From: Pseudomonadota bacterium
GTDB taxonomy: Bacteria; Pseudomonadota; Gammaproteobacteria; Burkholderiales; Burkholderiaceae_C
DNA length: 8,833 nucleotides
Reading direction: 5' to 3'
Assembly (NCBI GenBank): GCA_021798395.1
Contig: JAJZHS010000082.1
Coordinates: 1 to 8,833, forward strand
Part shown: positions 1 to 7,366 of the stretch, in pieces
How the letters are laid out: the number at the start of each line of letters is the position of its first letter
How positions within the stretch are numbered: the first letter of the stretch is position 1
Notes under the pieces: model-generated
What the model was told of the DNA's origin: nothing
The model's input: only the letters and a program-made list of their open reading frames with translations
Database searches by the model: none
Made by a program: the position numbers and the translations under genes

Positions 1-1
1 C

Positions 2-130
2 AGCACGGTGCTGCCGGGGCTGCACGTCGGCGCCGGCGCGCGGCTCGGCGCAGGCGCCGTCGCCATCCGGCCGATCCCCGACGGCGCGACCTGGGCCGGC
101 GTGCCGGCACGGCCGCTGCGCACTGCGTGA
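2..130 (+). CDS. Sugar O-/N-acyltransferase, C-terminal tail (PglD/NeuD-like, left-handed beta-helix), 5'-truncated
   Basis: Only the last 42 codons are in the window, ending at the TGA at 128-130; the start lies upstream. The visible peptide has hexapeptide-repeat turns (VLPGLHVGAGARLGAGAVAI) followed by a closing segment containing GATWAGVPARPL. The G-x-P-A-R ending is the usual end of the left-handed beta-helix in sugar acetyltransferases of the NeuD/PglD/WbbJ type. Members transfer an acetyl (or other acyl) group from acetyl-CoA to an amino or hydroxyl group of a nucleotide-linked sugar. The stop is 16 bases before the aminotransferase start, so the two are probably in one operon. Next to an aminotransferase and a 4,6-dehydratase, the best guess is the N-acetyltransferase that acts on the new 4-amino group (PglD role). 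The N-terminal domain that would separate PglD/NeuD from other hexapeptide transferases is not visible, so the exact substrate is open. Confidence 0.82.
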   Translation, partial: STVLPGLHVGAGARLGAGAVAIRPIPDGATWAGVPARPLRTA

Positions 131-146
131 CTGCCCCCTTTCCATC

Positions 147-1633
<1,487 letters not shown>

Positions 1634-1637
<4 letters not shown>

Positions 1638-3478
1638 AACGGTCCTGGCGCTGGAAAAGCGCGACCACCAGCCGCATCGGCTGGATGCCGCCGCTGCAGG
1701 ACGCGGTCGCGGTGGCCGTGTGCTGGCTGGCGGCCTTCGTGTTTCGCTTCAGCCTGCTGCGCAACAATGCGCCGCCGAACATCGTGCACATCGTCGCCGC
1801 CAGCCTGCCGCTGGCGGTCGCGGTGTGGATCGGCTGCCTACTGGCGTTCGGCGCCTACCGCACGCCGTGGCGCTACGCCAGTCTGCCCGACGTGCGGCGC
1901 CTGGTCACCGCGGCCGGCGTGGCCTCGCTGGCCCTGGCGGCCAGCCTGCTGATCGTGCGGCTGCCTTCGTTCCCGCGCTCGATCGTGCTGATCCACCCGC
2001 TGCTCGCCGGCGGCGCGCTGCTCGCCATGCGCCTGCTGGCGCGCGCCCGCGCCGAACGCGCCCTGCCCGGCGGGTCGCAGCCGCTGCTGGTGCTGGGCAG
2101 CGTCGACGAGGCTGCCGGCGCGCTGGTCGCGCTGAAAGGCAATCGGCAATGGCGCGCGCGCGGCGTGTACAGTCCACTGGCCGAGGAAGCCGGGCGCAGC
2201 CTGCAGGGGCTGGACGTGCTCGGCGCGCCGCAGTCGCTGGCCGACGCGGCGCGCGAGCTGCGCGTGCAGCACGCCCTGGTCGCGGCGACGGCCGGATCGG
2301 CACGGCGCCGCCTGCTGCTCGAGCAGGCCAGCGGCGCGCAGCTCGCGCTGCTGACGCTGCCGCGCGCCGAGGACTGGCTGCCGCAGGGCCGCAGCGCGCC
2401 GCGCAGCCTCGAACTCGACGACCTGCTCGGCCGCGAGGCCGTGCAGCTCGACGCGCGCGGCTTGTCCGATCTGCTCGCCGGAGGCTGCGCGCTGGTCACC
2501 GGAGCCGGGGGCTCGATCGGCTCGGAGCTGTGCCGGCAGCTGGCGCGCTTCGGCGTCGGCCATCTGGTCTGCGTCGACAGCTCCGAATACGCCATCTACC
2601 AACTCGAACAGGAACTCGCCGGGCGCCACCCCGGACTGCCGACGACGTACCTGACGGCCAATGTGCGCGAGGCCGCGCGGCTGCACGAACTGTTCGCCGC
2701 GCACCGTCCGCGCATCGTGTTCCACGCCGCCGCGTACAAGCACGTCCCGTTGATGGAACGCGACAACGCCGTCGAGGCGCTGCGCACCAACGTGCTGGGA
2801 ACCATCCACGCGGCACGCGCCGCCGCGGCGTGCGGCGCGCAGCGCTTCGTGCTGATCTCGACCGACAAGGCCGTGAACCCGACCAATGTGATGGGCGCAA
2901 GCAAGCGCCTGGCCGAGCGCGCGCTGCAGGCGCTGGCGCGCGAGCACCAGGGAACCCGCATGGTCGCGGTGCGTTTCGGCAACGTGCTCGGCTCCAGCGG
3001 CAGCGTGGTCCCGCGCTTCGCCGCGCAGATCGCCGCCGGCGGCCCGGTCACCGTCACCCACCCGGACATCGTGCGCTATTTCATGACCATCCCGGAAGCC
3101 GCGCAGCTGGTGCTGCAGGCCGGACTCGTCGGCGACAGCGGACAGATCTACGTGCTCGACATGGGCGAGCCGGTGCGCATCGTCGACCTCGCGCGCTTGA
3201 TGGTCCGGCTGTCGGGACGGCGCGAGGACGAAGTGCCGATCGTGTTCAGCGGCCTGCGCCCGGGCGAAAAGCTCTACGAGGAGCTGCTGGCCGACGACGA
3301 GACCACGCTGCCGACGCCGCACCCGAAACTGCGCGTGGCGCGCCATGCCGACGACGGCTTGCTGGCGCTGGACGCGCTGGCCGCGCGCATCGGCGCCCTG
3401 CGCGCGCCCGACGCGGTGCGCGCGCTGCTGGCCGAGCAGGTGCCCGAATACAACTCCGCCGGACATCCGGCCCCATGA
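1634..3478 (+). CDS. Membrane-anchored NDP-sugar 4,6-dehydratase/epimerase (PglF/WbpM/CapD-like)
   Basis: The protein has 614 residues from the ATG at 1634. The N-terminus is hydrophobic with about four likely membrane segments (roughly 21-42, 52-74, 90-110, 115-134). Next comes a degenerate Rossmann-like domain (about 148-245), then a short-chain dehydrogenase-type catalytic domain (about 283-570) with the NAD-binding motif TGAGGSIG (289-296), HAAAYKHVPLME (364-375), STDKAVNPTN (409-418) and MGASK (420-424). Met420-x3-Lys424 in place of the classical Tyr-x3-Lys is characteristic of the FlaA1/WbpM/PglF dehydratases. The later RPGEKLYEELL (542-552) is also typical. These enzymes convert UDP-GlcNAc to UDP-4-keto-6-deoxy-HexNAc at the inner membrane, the first committed step towards bacillosamine or QuiNAc/FucNAc-type sugars. 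Length matches the membrane-bound class (about 590-670). The start overlaps the aminotransferase stop (ATGA), which fits coupled synthesis of consecutive enzymes. The exact product sugar cannot be told from sequence alone. Confidence 0.94.
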
Positions 3479-3482
3479 GGAA
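3477..3482 (+). promoter_or_regulatory. Ribosome binding site of lolD
   Basis: GAGGAA sits 6 bases before the GTG at 3489 and overlaps the stop region of the dehydratase. It decides the GTG start for lolD. The reading frame is open further upstream to 3345, but that part is out-of-frame translation of the dehydratase gene. Confidence 0.7.
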
Positions 3483-3488
3483 CGCGGC

Positions 3489-4172
3489 GTGAACGACGAA
3501 CCGGTGCTGCGCGCAAGCGGCGTGCACAAGCGTTACGAGGGCGGCCCGCAGACTGTCGAGGTGCTCGCGGGCGTCGAGCTCGAACTGCGGCCGCAGCGCA
3601 CCCTGGCCGTGGTCGGCGCATCAGGCTCGGGCAAGAGCACCCTGCTGCACGTGCTCGGCGGCCTCGAACAGGCCGACGCCGGGCGCATCGAGGTCTGCGG
3701 CAGCGCGTGGTCGGCGCTGTCGCCGGCGGCGCAGGGCGCATGGCGCAACCACCACGTCGGCTTCGTCTACCAGTTCCACCACCTGCTGCCCGAGTTCAGC
3801 GCGCTGGACAACGTCGCGATGCCGCTGCGCATCCGGCGCGCCGCGGGCGCCGACGCGCGCCGGGCAGCGGCGGCGATGCTCGATCAGGTCGGCCTGGGTG
3901 CGCGCGCCGCGCACCGCCCCGGCGAGCTCTCCGGCGGCGAGCGCCAGCGCGTGGCGCTGGCGCGCGCCCTGGTCACGCGGCCGAACCTGCTGCTGGCCGA
4001 CGAGCCGACCGGCAATCTCGACGCCGACAACGCCGAACGCATGGTCGCGCTGTTGCTGCAGGTCGTGCGCGAGCAGCGCGGCGCGCTGGTCCTCGTCACC
4101 CACGACCGCGAGCTTGCGCGACGCTGCGACACCCAGCTGCTGCTGGCCAAAGGCCGACTGCAGCCGATCTGA
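3489..4172 (+). CDS. lolD: LolD, ATP-binding subunit of the LolCDE lipoprotein-release transporter
   Basis: From the GTG at 3489 the protein has 227 residues, the usual LolD length. ABC-ATPase motifs appear in order: Walker A GASGSGKST (43-51), Q-loop at Q95, signature LSGGERQ (147-153), Walker B LLLADEP (167-173) with D-loop GNLD (175-178), and the switch histidine H205 in VTHD. The stretch after the Q-loop, FHHLLPEFSALDNVAMPL (96-113), is the diagnostic LolD segment and separates it from other MacB/FtsE-like ATPases. It sits on the cytoplasmic face of the inner membrane and powers extraction of outer-membrane lipoproteins by LolC/LolE for hand-over to LolA. The gene starts 10 bases after the dehydratase stop, so it appears to be carried on the glycan-operon transcript. 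The usual neighbour lolC/lolE is absent from both sides within this window. All catalytic residues are intact, so a working ATPase is expected. Confidence 0.95.
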   Translation: MNDEPVLRASGVHKRYEGGPQTVEVLAGVELELRPQRTLAVVGASGSGKSTLLHVLGGLEQADAGRIEVCGSAWSALSPAAQGAWRNHHVGFVYQFHHLLPEFSALDNVAMPLRIRRAAGADARRAAAAMLDQVGLGARAAHRPGELSGGERQRVALARALVTRPNLLLADEPTGNLDADNAERMVALLLQVVREQRGALVLVTHDRELARRCDTQLLLAKGRLQPI

Positions 4173-4194
4173 AGCGTCGACCGCCGCGGCGCGC
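4173..4194. other. Convergent gap between lolD and the GGDEF-EAL gene
   Basis: The two stops face each other across 22 GC-rich bases. I see no stable hairpin followed by a T-run on either strand, so no intrinsic terminator is called. Transcripts from both sides probably overlap or end by another mechanism. Confidence 0.6.
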
Positions 4195-7100
4195 TCAGCC
4201 CTGGCGCCGCAGATACGCGCCGGCGCTGCCCAGCAGATGGTCGAGCGCCGACTGGATCATGCTGTCGTCGGCGTCCGGCCCGGCTTCGAGCCAGTCGCCG
4301 AACATCGCGTACAGCTCGGCGCAGGCCAGCGTCAGCGCGTGGTCGGGGCCCAGTCCGGTGCGGCGCAGCCATTGCCCCAGGGGGCCGGCCATCGGGTCGC
4401 CGCGCATGCTCAGCGGCGGCTTCGGCTCCGGGTAGTGCTGCGCGATCATCAAGTCCATGTCGAGCCCCACGAGCTGCTCGGCGATGCAGCCCAGAAGCCC
4501 TCGGCGGCTCGCCTGGGCCTGCGGCGCCCAGCGCTGCAGCCAGGTGCCGAACGCGTCGGCCGGCATCGGCCGCGCGATGCCGTAGCCCTGCACCAGCGGC
4601 ACGCGCAGCGCGCGCAGCGCCTCGACGATGTCGTCGGTCTCGGCGCCTTCGGCGATGAAGTCGACTCCAAGGCCTCGCGCGAGTTGCGTCAGGCTTTGCA
4701 CGAACCGAAGATCCTGCGGCTGGTCGGCAAGACCTCGGATGAAACTCTGGTCGAGCTTGATGATGTCGATCGGCAGCTCCTTGACCCGAAGCAGCGACGA
4801 ATACGCGCTGCCGATGTCGTCGAGCGCGATGCGGCAGCCGAACGCGCGCAGTTCGGCCAATGCGTCCTGCGCGCTGGCCAGCGACAGGAAGTCGCTGTGC
4901 TCGAGAATCTCGAGAACGATGCGCTTCGGCGGGAACGCGCGCTCGGCGACGATTTCGCGCACCGCGGCCAGCGCCTCGCCCGACGCCAGCAGCAGCGGGT
5001 CGACGTTGACCGCGACCGCGACCTCGATGTCGTGCTCGCTTTGCCACTGCTGGGCGTCGGCCACCGCGCGGCGCAGCACGGCGACGGTCATCGCGGCCTG
5101 CGCGTCGCGTCCGAGCAGCGGGATGAAGTCGGTCGGGCCGAGCAGCCGCCCGCTGCCGTCGTCCAGCCGCGACAGCGCCTCGACCTCGACCACCCGCCCG
5201 GTCAGCATGTCGACCACCGGCTGATACAGCACGCGCAAGCCGCCGGCGGCAAAGCGCTCGCGCACCAGCCGCAAATGGCCGAAGTGATCGCGATCGACCG
5301 ACGGCTGGTACATGCGCCAGAACGGCGCACCCGCACCGCGAGGCTGTTGCTTGATGGTGTACAGCGCCTGGTCGGCGTGGCGCAGCAGATCGTCGGGTTC
5401 GCTCGTGTCTTCCGGGTAGACCGTCAAGCCCAGGCTCGCGCGCACCTGCACCACGGCCTCTCCGCCGGGCAACGGCACCTGCGCGTCGATCGCCGCGCGC
5501 ACCCGCTGCAGCATCGGTTCGAGTTCCTCGCGCACGCTCAGGCCCTGCAGCACCAGCACGATTTCGTCGCCGCCCAGGCGCGCCACGGTGTCCGAGGTGC
5601 GCACCGCCTCGACCAGGCGCGCGGCGATGGTGCGCAGCAACGCGTCGCCGGCGGCGTGACCGTAGCTGTCGTTGACCTGCTTGAAATCGTCGAAATCGAG
5701 GATGCACACGGCAGCGCACCCGCCCTGCGCGTCGACCTGGGCCAGCGCCTCTTCGAGGCGCAGGTGCAGGCCGCGGCGGTTCAGCAAGCCGGTCAGAGGG
5801 TCGTGCTCGGCGAGCCAGGAGATGTGGCGGTGCTCCTGCTGCAGCCTGCGGCGCAGGTCGAACGCGTCCATGCCGTGGCCGATGAGCCCGGCGATGCGCT
5901 CGATCAATTCGAGCACCGCGGGCGTGAATACGCCGACGCGCCCGGACGCGACGCCGAGCATGGCCCAGCGATGGCCGCCACGCAGCACCGGCGCGACCGC
6001 GACCGCGCGCACGCCGGCCGCGCGCGCTCCGGCGTGCAGCGGGGCGAACGCCGGCTCGTTCAGGTAGTCGTTGCACACGTGCAGCCGCCCGCTGTTCCAC
6101 ACCAGCCCGGCCAGGCTGCTGCGCGCGTCGGCGCCGAGCACGTCGGGCCTGTACCAACTCTCGTCGACCGGTGCCGGGCCGGCCCTGGACAGCAGGTCCA
6201 GGCGGCCGTTCTGCCCGACGCGACCGATCAGCACGCTGCCGAACAGGCCGCTGGCGGCCAGCCGTTCGCAAGCCTGCTGCAGCATTTCGCCGAGGTCGGT
6301 GGCGTTGAGCACGAGTTCCTCTTCGGCCAGCAGCGCACGGTACAGGCCCTGCGTGACTTCATGGCCGAGCTCCACCGCGTGGCGCGCGCTGGCGTCGCGC
6401 ATCAGCGCGGCGTAATGCGTCACGGTACCGCTGGCGTCGCGGATCGGCGACAGGCTCAGCGCGTTCCAGAACGTGCTGCCGTCGGCGCGCCGGTTGCGCA
6501 GCTCGACCTCGCAGCCGCGCCCGGCACGCAGCGCTTCGCGGATGTCGGCGCGCGCCGCCTCGTCGCCTTCGCCGTCGCGCAACAGCCGCGCATTGCGCCC
6601 GAGCACCTGGTCGGCGCCGTAGCCGGTCAGCCGGGAGAACGCGCCGTTGACGTAGACCAGCGGCTGGTCGGGCGCACGCATGTCGACCAGCATGACCCCG
6701 GCCTCGATGCTGTCGAGCGCGCTGCGCAGCAGCTGCAGTGTTTCGCCGCGCCGCACGACTTCGTGCATGCGGCGGATTCGCCCGAGCTTGAGTCCGAGCA
6801 CCTGGTGCAGGTGCCAGACCAGCCGCTGCACCGGCGCCTGCTGGAAAAAGCCCGGGGTGCGGCTGTACAGGGCGAGCAGGTCGCGGCGGCCGTCGGCGCC
6901 GAGCAGCGGCAGGCAGACCACGCCGCGCCAGCCGGCGTGCGCGGCGCAGTCGGGCAACGACGCGGTCCGCGCATCGCTGCCCCAGTCGACGACGATTTGC
7001 GGCAGGCCGCTGCGCCAGGCCTGGGCCGCGGGTCCCGAACCGTTCACATCGATCCCGGCGCGCTCCAGGTATTCGGCCATGCCGGCGCCGGCGACCGCAG

Positions 7101-7302
7101 CGAGCTCCAGCGTGCCTGCCGCGTCGCAATGACCCAGCCAGACTCCGTCGAGCCCCGCCCGATCGAGCAGGAAACGCAGCAACTCGGGAGGCAACGCGGA
7201 TTCGTCGTCGGCGCCCAGCAGCAGCAAATCGAGCTCGTTGGCCAGATCGGTCGGCGGCGTGACGGGCGGCGCTGCGGCACGCACGGTGTCGGCGGGTTGC
7301 AT
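4195..7302 (-). CDS. GAF-PAS-GAF-GGDEF-EAL cyclic-di-GMP signalling protein
   Basis: The ATG at 7302 gives 1035 residues. The frame stays open upstream to 7866, but that part overlaps recJ and reads as shadow. No membrane segment or signal peptide is seen, so it is probably a cytoplasmic sensor. Domains: GAF-like (about 35-180), PAS (about 190-308, YVNGAFSRLTGY and LGRNARLL), second GAF-like (about 330-480), GGDEF (about 497-660), EAL (about 675-925) and an unassigned C-terminal helical part. The cyclase domain has DPLTGLLNRR, DFDDFKQVND (536-545), signature GGDEI (577-581) and an RxxD inhibitory site R568-D571 five residues before it. The phosphodiesterase domain keeps E708 of EAL, N766, E798, D828/D829, K849, E885, E888 and Q905, the residues expected for metal and c-di-GMP binding. 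Both activities are therefore plausible. Substitutions: GGDEI for GGDEF, and DDIGSA (828-833) for the usual DDFGxG loop. No clear Shine-Dalgarno precedes the ATG; a TTG at 7311 is an alternative. It follows recJ by 64 bases, probably in one transcript. Confidence 0.93.
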   Translation of the reverse strand: MQPADTVRAAAPPVTPPTDLANELDLLLLGADDESALPPELLRFLLDRAGLDGVWLGHCDAAGTLELAAVAGAGMAEYLERAGIDVNGSGPAAQAWRSGLPQIVVDWGSDARTASLPDCAAHAGWRGVVCLPLLGADGRRDLLALYSRTPGFFQQAPVQRLVWHLHQVLGLKLGRIRRMHEVVRRGETLQLLRSALDSIEAGVMLVDMRAPDQPLVYVNGAFSRLTGYGADQVLGRNARLLRDGEGDEAARADIREALRAGRGCEVELRNRRADGSTFWNALSLSPIRDASGTVTHYAALMRDASARHAVELGHEVTQGLYRALLAEEELVLNATDLGEMLQQACERLAASGLFGSVLIGRVGQNGRLDLLSRAGPAPVDESWYRPDVLGADARSSLAGLVWNSGRLHVCNDYLNEPAFAPLHAGARAAGVRAVAVAPVLRGGHRWAMLGVASGRVGVFTPAVLELIERIAGLIGHGMDAFDLRRRLQQEHRHISWLAEHDPLTGLLNRRGLHLRLEEALAQVDAQGGCAAVCILDFDDFKQVNDSYGHAAGDALLRTIAARLVEAVRTSDTVARLGGDEIVLVLQGLSVREELEPMLQRVRAAIDAQVPLPGGEAVVQVRASLGLTVYPEDTSEPDDLLRHADQALYTIKQQPRGAGAPFWRMYQPSVDRDHFGHLRLVRERFAAGGLRVLYQPVVDMLTGRVVEVEALSRLDDGSGRLLGPTDFIPLLGRDAQAAMTVAVLRRAVADAQQWQSEHDIEVAVAVNVDPLLLASGEALAAVREIVAERAFPPKRIVLEILEHSDFLSLASAQDALAELRAFGCRIALDDIGSAYSSLLRVKELPIDIIKLDQSFIRGLADQPQDLRFVQSLTQLARGLGVDFIAEGAETDDIVEALRALRVPLVQGYGIARPMPADAFGTWLQRWAPQAQASRRGLLGCIAEQLVGLDMDLMIAQHYPEPKPPLSMRGDPMAGPLGQWLRRTGLGPDHALTLACAELYAMFGDWLEAGPDADDSMIQSALDHLLGSAGAYLRRQG

Positions 7303-7366
7303 GGCGCGCAAGCATAGCGCGCGGTCGAAGAACGTGCGCTGTCCGGAAGAAGGCCGCGAAGACGGA
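7303..7366 (-). other. Spacer between recJ and the GGDEF-EAL gene
   Basis: These 64 bases separate the recJ stop from the ATG of the downstream gene. No convincing terminator stem, Shine-Dalgarno or strong sigma-70 promoter is visible. A TATGCT hexamer at about 7311-7316 (minus strand) is only a weak -10 match and lacks a good -35. Read-through from recJ is the simplest assumption. Confidence 0.5.

Noticed and set aside
1838..3529. 563-codon open frame antisense to the dehydratase
   Set aside because: Low-complexity Arg/Gln/His-rich translation opposite a well-supported gene; no motif, no independent ribosome binding site.
4173..4200. Rho-independent terminator between lolD and the convergent gene
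   Set aside because: The short GC-rich gap contains no clear stem-loop with a following T-run on either strand.
3898..7317. 1139-codon open frame on the + strand, antisense to the GGDEF-EAL gene
   Set aside because: It is rich in Arg/Gln/Ala/His with no recognisable domain, while the opposite strand encodes clear GAF, PAS, GGDEF and EAL motifs. Long antisense frames are expected in DNA with such GC bias.
7303..7330. Possible sigma-70 promoter (TATGCT) ahead of the GGDEF-EAL gene
   Set aside because: Only four of six -10 bases match, no convincing -35 at the right spacing, and the transcription start would fall at or inside the start codon region.
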